A stretch of DNA of 64,000 nucleotides from Deltaproteobacteria bacterium (GTDB taxonomy: Bacteria > Myxococcota_A > UBA9042 > PHBI01), in contig JACKFA010000006.1 in NCBI GenBank assembly GCA_020632715.1, positions 559,001 to 623,000 on the forward strand, given 5' to 3'. This document shows positions 51,446-60,402 of the stretch, piece after piece. The translations under genes and the position numbers were made by a program. The notes beneath the pieces were generated by a model. The model ran no database searches and was not told where the DNA came from. It was given only the letters and a program-made list of their open reading frames with translations. Position 1 is the stretch's first letter, and each line of letters opens with the position of its first letter.

Positions 51446-54400
51446 TTAGTGGATAGCCTGGGAGCGGTCAAATTCCTTGGTCGCTGGCTGGTAGGGATGT
51501 GTCACCCGGAAGGTCGAGCCTGCGCCGAAGACGCTCTCGAGCTCGATGTCGCCGCCGAGCATGCGCGCGAGCTCGCGGCTCAGGCTCAAGCCCAGGCCGA
51601 GCCCGGCGCCCCGGCGCGCGAGGCTGCCGTCGACCTGGCGGAACTTCTCGAAGATCGCCTCGTGGTCGTCCGCGTGGATGCCGATGCCGCTGTCCTGCAC
51701 CTCGAAGACGACCTCGTCCGCCTCGAGCCGCACGCGGAACGAGACGGTGCCCTGGAGCGTGAACTTGGCCGCGTTCGAGACGAGGTTGATGAGGATCTGC
51801 CGGAGCCGGCGCGGGTCGGTGTAGACGCTCGGCAGGATGCTCGGCCACGACACGTCGAACGACACGGGCTTGCCGTTGAAGAGCGGCTGCACCGAGGTGA
51901 CCACCGACTCGAGGAACGGCGCGAGCGGCGTCTCGGTGACCTCGAGCTCGAGGCGCCCGCGCTCGATGCGCGAGAGGTCGAGCAGCTCCTCGAGGAGGCC
52001 GAGCAGGTGCTGCGCGTTCGACAGCACGCGCGTCAGGCTGTCCTGATGCTCCTCGTCGAGCACGTCGCCGTCCTCGAGGACGAGCTCGGTGAAGCAGATG
52101 ATCGCGTTCATCGGCGTCCGCAGCTCGTGGCTCACGGCGGCGAGGAACTCGCGCTTCAGGCGGTTCGCCTTCTCGAGCTCGGCGATGGTGTGCTGGAGGG
52201 ACTCGGTGCGGCGCTGCACCTCCTCCTCGAGCCCGCGCGCCTGCTCGCGGAGCGCCGAGCGCGACGCCTCGAGCTCGGTCGTCCGCTGCGCGACCTCGTC
52301 GATCTTGCGCTCGAGGTGGCGGTTCAGGCGCGCGATGGTCAGGTAGGCCGTCGCGTTGGCGATGGACATGCCCGCCTGCGCCGCGAGGATCTCCATGAGC
52401 CCCTGCTCGGAGGCGCCGAACGCCGAGCCGTGCGCGCGGTGCAGGTAGAGGACGCCCACGAGCGCCTCGCGGTGCGGGATGGGCACGGCGAGCATGGCCG
52501 GTCGCCCGGTCCCGGGCGCCTCCTCGGGCCGCGGCGGGAGGTTCACCGTGCGGCAGCTGTCCCAGGCGCCCTCGATGGCGTCGGCCTCCTCGGGCGGCGC
52601 GATGGAGACGCCGCGCGACATGCGGAGCTCGAGCGGGCCGCCGTCGTCGCCCGGGAGGTAGATGGCGACGCGGTCCACGCCGACGTGCTCGAGGGCGAGC
52701 GACGCGAGGTTCGCGAGGAGCGTGTCGAGATCGAGCGTCGAGGCGAGCGTGCGCGCGACCTTCACGAGGAAGCTCGAGCGCGCCGCCGTCGGGAGCTGCG
52801 GCTCCTGCGGGGTCGCCGCCGGCTCGCCCGGTTCGGGCGTCACGCGCGCGAGGCGGACGCGGTAGGACCACGCCTCCATCTCCTCGTAGAGCGCGCGCGC
52901 CTTGTCGATGTGCTTGCGCGCGTCGGGGTGCGCGAGCTCGGCGAGGGTCTTCCCGAGCTCCTCCTCGCTGCGCGCGAGCTCGAAGCGCGCCCCGAGCTGC
53001 TCGGCGGAGCGGCAGCTCTCGCCGAAGTGCGCGATGGCCTTCTTCGACGACCCGCAGGCGAGCTCGAAGAGGGCGCGGGCGCGGAGCGCGGCCGGGCGAT
53101 GGCCCGGGTACTTCTTGCCGAGCCTCTCGGCCTTCTTGCAGAGCCGCTTCGCCTGGCGCCGCGCGGCGCCGGAGAGCTTCTGCATGGGCCCCATCTTCTC
53201 GCGGGCCTCGAGCACGGTCGCCTCGGCGAGCGCGGTCGCGAGGACGCTCGTGTAGTCCTGGATGAGGCCGTAGCGGAGGGCCATCTCCCAGCCCTCGCCG
53301 AGCACCTCGCGCGCGCTCGTGAAGTCGCCGCGCTGGAGGTAGATGAGCCCCTTGTTGCCGAGGCCGAGGACGACCGAGAGCGGGTCGGGGCTCGCCTTCA
53401 CGGCCTCGTCGGCGATCTGCAGGCCGCGCCGGAAGTCGCCGCGCAGCGCCTCGAGGAGCGCGAGCCCGCCGAGCGCGAGCGCCTCGAACTTGGCGTCGCG
53501 GATCTCGCGGGACAGCTCGAGCAGGCGGTCGGCCTCCTCGTGGGCCTCGGTGAGGCGCCCGGCGCGCGTGTGGCAGAGCATGAGGTGGAAGGTGACGGTC
53601 TCGATCTCCCACTGATCGCCGAGGCCGCGGAGGATCTTGCGCCCGCGGAGGCAGGCGTCGACGGCCTCGTCGAGCTCGCTCCGGCTGTAGCGCACGACCC
53701 CCATGAAGCAGTGCGACTGCCCGATGCCCCAGGCGTCCTCGAGGGACTCGCGGATCCCGAGGCCGCGCTTCTGGTAGTCGAGCGCGCGGTCGAGGAGGCC
53801 GCCGGTCGCGCAGACGACGCCGTGGGAGCTGTAGGTCATCGCCATCTCGGGCGAGTGCCCGATCCACTCGCTCATGTTGAGCTGGCGCAGGTGGATGGCG
53901 ACCGTCTTCGGGAGGTCGAGGAAGTAGTAGATGCGCGCGAGCTCGTCGAAGATCCGCACGACCTCGCGGATCTTCGGGCTCTGCTGCGCGCTCTTCTTCG
54001 TGAAGTCGAAGGGGAGGAGCGTGTGCGCCGCCTGTCGGAAGAGCTCGCGCAGGATGAAGAGGAACACGCCGACGCGCCCCGTCGGGAGGCGCGTCCCGAG
54101 GTGCCCGAGGGCGCGCTCGAGGTGGCGCACGGCGTGGGTGCTGTCGCCCATGCCGAAGTAGACGCCGCCGCACTTCCGCTCGATGCGGGCGCGGTCGACG
54201 TCGGCGTCGTGCATCATGAGCGTGCGGCGGTACTTCTCGAGGGCCTCGTCGAAGCGGCCGACGCGCGTGAGGCAGTCGCCGAGCGACTCGAGGAGCTGCC
54301 GCTCGTCGCTCTGTGGGGCCTCCGCGGGCTGGCGCTCGATGGCTGCCATGAGGAGCCTGATGCCGGCGTCGTTCTCGTGGTGCTCCCAGGCCCAGATCCC

Positions 54401-56659
54401 GGCGCGGCGCGACGCCGCGTAGGCCTCGCGCTCGTCGCCCGACTCGAGGCGGTGCATGGCGAGCTGGAGCTGCACCTGCTCGCCCTCGGCGAGGCGCGTC
54501 TCGAGGAAGTCGGCGAGGCGCCGGTGCGCGGCGCGCACCTCGGCCGGCGAGAGCGCGCTCAGGAAGGCCTCGCGCACCTTGTCGTGGACGAAGCGGTAGG
54601 TGGTGTCGTCGATGCGCTCGAGCAGCGCCCCGCGGACGCCCGTGACGAGGGCCTGGAGCCCCTCCTGCTGGTCGTTCGCGAGCGCCGTGACGGCCTCGAC
54701 GCGGACCTTGCGCCCGACGACCGCGGCGCGCGCGAGGATCTGGCAGTAGCGCGGGGCGATGCGCCCGATGCGCCGGAGGAGCACGTCGATGACGGACGCC
54801 GGCGCCGACTGCCCCTCGAGGCGGTCGTGCTCGACGAACCAGTTGCCGCCGCGGTGCTTGAGGATCCGCTCCTCGAGGAGCGAGTGCACGGAGTGCACGG
54901 CGAGGAGCGCGTTGCCGCCGCTCCGGCGCGACACGGCGTCGCTCGCGTGGTCGAGCGCGTCGCCCGGCTCGCCGACGAGCGCGACGATCATCTCGCGGAT
55001 GGCGTCGCGCGAGAGCGGCTCGATGGGGATGCTCATCATGCGCGAGCGGGCGACCTGTGCCTCGCGCTGGATCTTCGCGAGCGGGTGGTCGGCGTCGACC
55101 TCGTCCGAGCGGTAGGCGCCGATGACGAGGAGCGGCACGCGCGCGGCGCGGCCCATGACGTAGCGGAGCACCTCGAGCGACTCGTTGTCGGCCCACTGGA
55201 GGTCGTCGAGGATGACGACGAGGAAGCCCTCCATGTGCGCGAGCTCGATGACGAGGCGCGACACGAGGTCGACGTGACGCTGCCACTGGCGCGAGCCGTC
55301 GAGGGTGACCGCGCCCTCGCCCTTCGGGATGAGCGGGGCGAGCGCGGGCAGGACCTGGTGCACCTCGGCGGAGAGGGAGCCGGCGACGCGCTGCAGGCGC
55401 TCGGCCTTCTCGGCCTGCTCGGCGGGCGGCGCGGACTGCCAGATCACCGGGTAGCCGGCGATGGCCTCGCGCCACGGGAGGAACGCCGGGTTCACGCCGG
55501 TCTCGTTGCAGAGCCCGGAGAGCACGACGCCGCCGCGGGCCTCGGCGGTCTTGGCGAACTCGCGCAGGAGGCGCGACTTGCCGACGCCGGAGTCGCCGTG
55601 GATGAAGACGATTCGCCCCTGGCCGGCCTGCACCTCGTCGAGGGAGTCGACGAGGCGGTCGACCTCGCGCGAGCGGCCCACGAAGGGGGGCGTCAGGCCG
55701 AGGACGCGCTCGGCGTCGAGCTGCCCGAGGGGGAAGCTGACGTCGGCGCCCTCGGCGTCGCGGCGCTCGATGTAGCGGTCGACGTCGGCGAGGAGGGACG
55801 CGGCGGACTGGTAGCACTCGGTGAGCGCGGGCGAGAGCAGCTTGTCGACGATGGCCGACAGGAGCGGCGGGCACTCGGGGCGGAAGACGCGCGCGAGGCC
55901 GACGACGCTCGGGCGGTCCTTCGTCGGGAGCGCGGCCTCGCCGCTGTCGACGGCGGGGCGGCCCGTGAGCGCCGTGTACATCATGACGCCGAGCGCGTGG
56001 AGATCGCCGCGCGGGTCGTCCTCGACGTCGAAGAAGCGCGGGACGACGCCGCCGGTGGCGCTGCGATCCTGGTCGGGGAGGGTCTGGAGCTGGCGCTCCT
56101 CGTAGCGGAGCGGGGCGAGGCCGAGGTCGACGATCTTCGCCTCGAAGACGCCAGTGCCGGTCTCGCGCACGATGACGTTGTGCGGGCTCAGGCCGCCATG
56201 GACGGCGCCGAGCGAGTGGACGGCGGCGAGGGCGGAGGCGATGTCCCGGAGGACCTGCACGATGGCCGGGATCGGGAAGGCGCCGGAGGCGGCGAGCTCG
56301 GCGAAGGGGCGCCCGGCGGCGAGCTCGCGCGCGATGAAGAGGCCGGTCGGGCCCTGCTCGACGCCGCGCGTCTGGGCGATGTTCGGGTGGTCGAGGAGGC
56401 AGAGGGTCCGCACCTGGCGCACGATGCGCTGGCGCATGGCCGCCGGGAGCTTCTTGTCGGTCGGCTGGAGGAGCGCCTTGACGACGACCTCCTGCCCCTC
56501 CTGCGTGTCGAAGGCGAGGTAGGTCACGCGCCCGCGGGCGCGGCCGAGCACCTCGACGGCGCGGAGGTGCGGGGGGAGGGGCGACTCTCGCAGGGGACGC
56601 GCGTCGGGGCGCGTGCTCGCGGCCAGCGCGTCCGTCGGGAGGAGCCGCCTCTCCGTCAC
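51446..56659 (-). CDS. Pseudokinase-AAA-TPR-GAF-histidine kinase hybrid
   Basis: A 1737-residue cytoplasmic signalling protein. Domains in order: a Ser/Thr-kinase-like domain (about 30-300) with VVKAL (Lys61) and DLG (Asp178) but HGGLSPHN at 154-161 instead of HRDLKPxN, so the catalytic Asp is Gly156; an AAA-type ATPase with Walker A GDSGVGKS (355-362) and Walker B LVVILDD (480-486); a long TPR region (about 750-1230); a GAF domain (about 1290-1430); a coiled coil; and a histidine kinase with His1511 in VSHELRTP, N-box NLVSNAAKF, DSGIGI and GLGLGLSLS. It starts at GTG overlapping the stop of the terpene-synthase-like gene (GTGA). Such hybrids are known in myxobacteria and cyanobacteria; loss of the kinase Asp is notable. 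Confidence 0.92.
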   Translation of the reverse strand: MTERRLLPTDALAASTRPDARPLRESPLPPHLRAVEVLGRARGRVTYLAFDTQEGQEVVVKALLQPTDKKLPAAMRQRIVRQVRTLCLLDHPNIAQTRGVEQGPTGLFIARELAAGRPFAELAASGAFPIPAIVQVLRDIASALAAVHSLGAVHGGLSPHNVIVRETGTGVFEAKIVDLGLAPLRYEERQLQTLPDQDRSATGGVVPRFFDVEDDPRGDLHALGVMMYTALTGRPAVDSGEAALPTKDRPSVVGLARVFRPECPPLLSAIVDKLLSPALTECYQSAASLLADVDRYIERRDAEGADVSFPLGQLDAERVLGLTPPFVGRSREVDRLVDSLDEVQAGQGRIVFIHGDSGVGKSRLLREFAKTAEARGGVVLSGLCNETGVNPAFLPWREAIAGYPVIWQSAPPAEQAEKAERLQRVAGSLSAEVHQVLPALAPLIPKGEGAVTLDGSRQWQRHVDLVSRLVIELAHMEGFLVVILDDLQWADNESLEVLRYVMGRAARVPLLVIGAYRSDEVDADHPLAKIQREAQVARSRMMSIPIEPLSRDAIREMIVALVGEPGDALDHASDAVSRRSGGNALLAVHSVHSLLEERILKHRGGNWFVEHDRLEGQSAPASVIDVLLRRIGRIAPRYCQILARAAVVGRKVRVEAVTALANDQQEGLQALVTGVRGALLERIDDTTYRFVHDKVREAFLSALSPAEVRAAHRRLADFLETRLAEGEQVQLQLAMHRLESGDEREAYAASRRAGIWAWEHHENDAGIRLLMAAIERQPAEAPQSDERQLLESLGDCLTRVGRFDEALEKYRRTLMMHDADVDRARIERKCGGVYFGMGDSTHAVRHLERALGHLGTRLPTGRVGVFLFILRELFRQAAHTLLPFDFTKKSAQQSPKIREVVRIFDELARIYYFLDLPKTVAIHLRQLNMSEWIGHSPEMAMTYSSHGVVCATGGLLDRALDYQKRGLGIRESLEDAWGIGQSHCFMGVVRYSRSELDEAVDACLRGRKILRGLGDQWEIETVTFHLMLCHTRAGRLTEAHEEADRLLELSREIRDAKFEALALGGLALLEALRGDFRRGLQIADEAVKASPDPLSVVLGLGNKGLIYLQRGDFTSAREVLGEGWEMALRYGLIQDYTSVLATALAEATVLEAREKMGPMQKLSGAARRQAKRLCKKAERLGKKYPGHRPAALRARALFELACGSSKKAIAHFGESCRSAEQLGARFELARSEEELGKTLAELAHPDARKHIDKARALYEEMEAWSYRVRLARVTPEPGEPAATPQEPQLPTAARSSFLVKVARTLASTLDLDTLLANLASLALEHVGVDRVAIYLPGDDGGPLELRMSRGVSIAPPEEADAIEGAWDSCRTVNLPPRPEEAPGTGRPAMLAVPIPHREALVGVLYLHRAHGSAFGASEQGLMEILAAQAGMSIANATAYLTIARLNRHLERKIDEVAQRTTELEASRSALREQARGLEEEVQRRTESLQHTIAELEKANRLKREFLAAVSHELRTPMNAIICFTELVLEDGDVLDEEHQDSLTRVLSNAQHLLGLLEELLDLSRIERGRLELEVTETPLAPFLESVVTSVQPLFNGKPVSFDVSWPSILPSVYTDPRRLRQILINLVSNAAKFTLQGTVSFRVRLEADEVVFEVQDSGIGIHADDHEAIFEKFRQVDGSLARRGAGLGLGLSLSRELARMLGGDIELESVFGAGSTFRVTHPYQPATKEFDRSQAIH

Positions 56660-57660
56660 TTCAGGCCCCGGCTCGCGAGGTGCATCTGGAAGAGGCGCTG
56701 GAGGCCGTCGAGGAGGCCCTGGACGCTCATGGAGCGGAGGCGCTGGCCGTGCTCGGCCACCTGCGTGCGGCGCTTGGCCCACTCGCGGAAGAGGCCCTGC
56801 TCGATCTGGCTCTCGATGATACGGCGCTCGACCGAGGCCTTGTCGGGGTCGACGAGGTCCTCGGGGGTGAGGGCGCCGGCGTCGAGCGCGCGGCAGAACA
56901 CGCCGCTCGTGAGGTCGCCGTCGGCGATCTCGCGCTGCCACGTGGTCATCATGTTGCCGATGCGCCCCATCATCTGACCGCTCCAGAGCACCTCACGCAG
57001 CCGCCCGACCTCCGCGAGGTCGAAGCCGGGGGACGCCATCAGGTCGATGGTCCCGTTGATCATCATATGCATGTTGTGGGGCTGGTACAGATCGTGCTCG
57101 GTCGAGTTGATACGCCGCGGGTCGTTCATTGTCACCACGGCGTAGCGCATGCAGTTGAGGAGCTGGCCGTAGTCGAACTCCCAGAGGTCGGCGAGCTCGG
57201 CGTAGCGCGGGAGCTGCTCGGTCTCGGCGGCGATCGCGGCCCAGACCTGCTCGGTGACCTCGAGGTAGGCGACGTCGTCGGGCTTGACGAGGCTGCGGTC
57301 GACGCGGTGGGGCGCGAACGGGATCCGGATGAGCTGCTGGAGGAAGGCGTAGTCGCGGCGCACGTCGGCGACGTCGTCGAGGAGGACGTCGAACATCACG
57401 CCGAGGAACTTCGCGAGGAGGACGCGGTCGCGGTGGGCCGGGTCGACCGTCGGGAGGGTGGTGAGCACGAGGCCCTGATGGACCCAGCGCCAGAGGAAGA
57501 CGTTGCGCTTGCCGACGGTCTGGTAGAGCGCGATGAACGGCTCGTACGCCGCGGGCAGCTCGAGCGCGGCGACCGACTTCATGAGCTCGGTCGCGTCGAC
57601 CGGCGTGGGTGGGTCGAACCGGAGGGCGTCCTGAACGGGCCGGGCGGCGATGCTCGTCAT
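56656..57660 (-). CDS. Class I terpene-synthase-like protein
   Basis: A 334-residue all-helical cytoplasmic protein. It carries both metal-binding motifs of class I terpene cyclases at the right places: the Asp-rich motif DDVAD at 95-99 in MFDVLLDDVADVRRD, and the NSE triad NxxxTxxxE with Asn236, Thr240 and Glu244 in IGNMMTTWQREI. The 140-residue separation and total length suit bacterial terpene synthases. The C-terminal RY pair is not evident. It would cyclise a prenyl diphosphate, but a non-catalytic role is possible. ATG 57660 is used; ATG 57717 would add 19 basic residues. Its stop overlaps the start of the hybrid kinase gene. Confidence 0.6.
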   Translation of the reverse strand: MTSIAARPVQDALRFDPPTPVDATELMKSVAALELPAAYEPFIALYQTVGKRNVFLWRWVHQGLVLTTLPTVDPAHRDRVLLAKFLGVMFDVLLDDVADVRRDYAFLQQLIRIPFAPHRVDRSLVKPDDVAYLEVTEQVWAAIAAETEQLPRYAELADLWEFDYGQLLNCMRYAVVTMNDPRRINSTEHDLYQPHNMHMMINGTIDLMASPGFDLAEVGRLREVLWSGQMMGRIGNMMTTWQREIADGDLTSGVFCRALDAGALTPEDLVDPDKASVERRIIESQIEQGLFREWAKRRTQVAEHGQRLRSMSVQGLLDGLQRLFQMHLASRGLK

Positions 57661-57879
57661 CGAGGGGGTCCTTCTGGCGGGGTGCAGCTTGCGCGAGACG
57701 TCAAACCTCCTCTTCATCGGGAGACTCGCGCGGCGACTGTAGCTTTTTTTGATCCGAGCCGACGGCTGCGCGCAACGCCGGGCTCTCGCCGGGGACGGCG
57801 CGCCGACGCCGATGGCCACGACGTGCGCGCGGGACGCCGGTGAGCGGGCGGTTACAAACGCTGGCAGGGCGCGCGGGCG
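57661..57879. other. Upstream region of the terpene-synthase-like gene
   Basis: About 219 bp without a gene. On the minus strand a run of seven A residues followed by GCTACAGT (around 57734-57750) offers a TACAGT -10-like hexamer; no good -35 is present. The left part is the 3' flank of the split lipoprotein gene. Confidence 0.3.
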
Positions 57880-59418
57880 TCAGCGGAGGAAGAGCAGCTC
57901 CGCGGGGTAGGGCGGGTCCCCGTCCGGGGTGCGCGCGTACGCGAGGACGGTGGTGCCGTCGGACAGCGTCGTGGCTGCGCTGTAGGAGGCGTAGAAGGCG
58001 CCGCCCGGCAGGGTCGCGACGGGGGCCCCGACGAGCGCGCCGGTCGCGTCGACGCGCTGGTACTCGGTCGCGTTGCCCGCGCCGCGACGGTACGTGACGA
58101 TGGCGCCGCCGCCCGCGACGTCGGTCGCCGACATGTAGAACGGCGAGCTGTTCGCAGGCAGAAACACGGTGGGGCCCGCGACGACGGCGGCCGCGGCGTC
58201 CACGACGACGTACGCGCCACCGCGGTTACCGTCCTGATAGAAGAGCGCGACCAGGCCACCGCCGAGGGCGGCGGCGGCGACGACGCCCTGGTTGCCGCTC
58301 CCCGCGCCCACCGTGGTCGGGTCGCCCACGACGCTGCCGTCGGCGGCGATGACGGCGGCGCGGACGTCGGTCGAGCCGAGCGGCCCTCCCGTCGACACCA
58401 GGTAGGCGACCAGCACATCGCCCGTCGGGAGCGCGATGGTCGCCCCCGACCGGAGCTGACCGCTCCCCGTCGCGAGCGCCGTCTGCGCGGTCGCGGCGCC
58501 GTTCGGCGCGACGACGACGGCCCAGACGCTCGACGCGTCTCCGAGCACGACCTGACCGCGGATCAGCGCGAGCATGTTCCCGTCCGGGAACGCCGCGAGC
58601 GCGGCGACCGGCGAGGCGACCCGCGCGAACTGCGTCGGCGCGAGCACCGCGTCGCCGCTCGCGTCGAACACGGCGACGCGGCCGCTCTGGTCGTCGGGGA
58701 ACTGGTAGGCCACGGCGACGTCGCCGCTCGGGAGGCTCGTCGCGGCGAGGAAGTTCACGACGGGCTCGAACTCCGTCGGCGCGAGGAGCTCGCTCCCGCC
58801 GCTGTCGTAGATGGCGAGGCGCGTCGAGTCGGCGGCCTCCGTGTCGCGGTTGAACACCGCGAGGGTGCCGTCGCCGAAGCCCGCGAGCGCGACGTAGGCG
58901 GAGCCCCCCGCGTACTGGACGCGCGCGACCTCCTCGCCCGCGAAGGCCCCCGACGCGGTCGGCGGGTAGGGGAGGCGCGAGTAGCCGTGCGCGAAGGGGT
59001 GGTCGCCGTCGGTCGTGCGGGTGTACGCCGTCGTCACCTCGGCGCCCGCGTTCACGGCGTGCTGGGTGCACGTGCCGAGGTTCGCGCGCCACGCGACGAA
59101 CGGGTAGACGACGCCCCCGCTGATGGCGAGCGCCCCGTCGACGTAGACGCCGTCGCTCTCGTCGTCGCGGTCGTCGGCGGTGGCCTCGGTCGTGAGCACG
59201 CAGCCGGCGGCGAGCGCGCTCGCGTCGACGCCGATTGCGACGTTCCAGTAGCGCGTCGTGGCGCCGCCCGCGGCGCCCTCGCCGCGGTAGCTCGCGGCGC
59301 CGAACACGTAGCCGCCGGGGTCGCTGATCTGGCTCGCCGGGAGGTTCCCGTCGCCGTCGGGGTCGATGACGACCTCGGCGCCGGGCTCGCCGTCGCACTC
59401 GAGCGCGATGTCCTGCAT
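57880..59418 (-). pseudogene. 3' part of a lipoprotein gene cut off by a hairpin element
   Basis: An open frame of about 512 codons beginning MQDIALECDGEPGAEVV right beside the element at 59420-59581. It has no signal peptide or ribosome site of its own. The first 80 residues look like the continuation of an exported beta domain (IDPDGDGNLPAS, YWNVAIGVD), and the rest forms propeller-like repeats (FGDGTLAVFNRDTEAAD, FPDGNMLALIRGQVV). The upstream gene on the same strand ends inside the element. The two fragments read as one protein when about 160 bases (1 mod 3) are removed. A residual product starting in the element (ATG 59460) is possible but would stay in the cytoplasm. Confidence 0.65.
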
Positions 59419-59419
59419 G

Positions 59420-59581
59420 ACTACGGCGCTCAGTCCGGTTGAGCGCCCGTGGCCGGCCATCTCGCCGCCTGGCTTCGTCGTCGATGCTCGGCGTACCTAC
59501 AGGTACGCCTGCGCTCTCCTCCTTGCCAGACGACGAGATGTCTCGACCACGGTCAGCTCAAACCAAACTGAGCGCCGTAGT
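59420..59581. mobile_element. 162-bp MITE-like hairpin element, copy 3
   Basis: Ends are 25-bp inverted repeats (59420-59444 and 59557-59581) with 23 matches; the outer 15 bases, ACTACGGCGCTCAGT, are perfect. The interior folds into one long imperfect hairpin: CCGTGG with CCACGG, CATCTCG with CGAGATG, CGTCGTC with GACGACG, and a central palindrome at 59490-59509. The core matches the 23586 element closely and the 20744 element more distantly. No protein is encoded and no clear target-site duplication is visible. Confidence 0.75.
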
Positions 59582-60328
59582 GAGAAGGTGCGTCTCGACG
59601 TCGCTGCCGATCCCCGCCGTGCAGACGAGGCCGAGCACGATGGTGGTCGCGCGCTCGCCGCCGCGGAAGAGGAGCTCGATGTCCTCGGCGGGGCGGTCGC
59701 AGGCGTCGGGATCGCCGCCCGGATCGCCCGCGACGTCGCAGCAGTCGAGCTTCGCGGCGCAGAAGATGGCGTCGAAGCTCACCGCGACGTCGAAGAAGCC
59801 CTGGTTCGCCTGCCGCATGACGGTCACGTCGAAGTCGACCGGCGTGTCGGCGTTCGGCGTGCAGGGGAAGGTCTTCACGAGGGGGCCCGGGTCCATGAAC
59901 GCGAGCCCGCAGAGCGGGCCGTCGGGGCACGCGAAGGCCGCCACGCCCTCGCCGTAGCCGAGCGCGTCCGCCGCGGCGAGGTCCTCGGCGAGCGTGGCGG
60001 CGTCGGCGTCGCCGTAGAGCCCGAGGAGCGTGACGGTCACCTGGTTCTCGCTCGCGCCCGGGGAGGCATCGCACGGCGCGACGTACGCGACCGAGCCCTG
60101 CCCGGTGCCGTAGCGCGAGGCGACGAGGCGGAGGCCGACGACGGGCTCGCGCGGGTCGGCCCCGTTCTCGACGAGCACGTCCCAGACGCCGTCGGCGACG
60201 CCCGGCAGCGCGAGCGGCGCGACGTGGAGCGAGAGCCCGTGGCTCGTGGGCTCGGGCGACGTCGGCGCCGCCTCGCTACACGCGAGGAGGAGACAAAGCG
60301 GCAGCGCGGCGACGGCACGTGTTCCCAT
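59558..60328 (-). pseudogene. 5' part of the split lipoprotein gene
   Basis: A 256-codon frame with a lipoprotein signal ending CLLLAC at about residue 17 and a mature exported domain with several Cys (VAPCDASPG, FCAAKLDCC, LVCTAG). AGGAG seven bases before the ATG gives a normal start. The last residues, ALSLV, and the TGA stop are encoded by the right inverted repeat of the element at 59420-59581. The normal sequence ends at VETHLL, which joins sensibly to MQDIALECDG of the downstream fragment. The truncated lipoprotein may still be made and exported. Confidence 0.65.
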
Positions 60329-60402
60329 GGAGCGCTCCTCGTTCCCTGTTCCGGTGTTCGAGGAGCTTACTACGGCGCGGGTCGGCCTCCACGAAGCGGG
60401 CG

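Noticed and set aside
51449..56977. A plus-strand frame of over 1800 codons opposite the hybrid kinase
   Set aside because: Composition is antisense-like (Glu, Arg, Val, Asp runs) and no motif is found; the minus-strand frame has many kinase and ATPase motifs.
57734..57750. T-rich run as a plus-strand terminator
   Set aside because: No stem precedes it on the plus strand and no plus-strand gene ends nearby.
59420..59581. Target-site duplication flanking the split-gene element
   Set aside because: The flanks CATG and GAGA do not match, and TA or longer duplications do not restore the frame cleanly; the exact boundary is left open.
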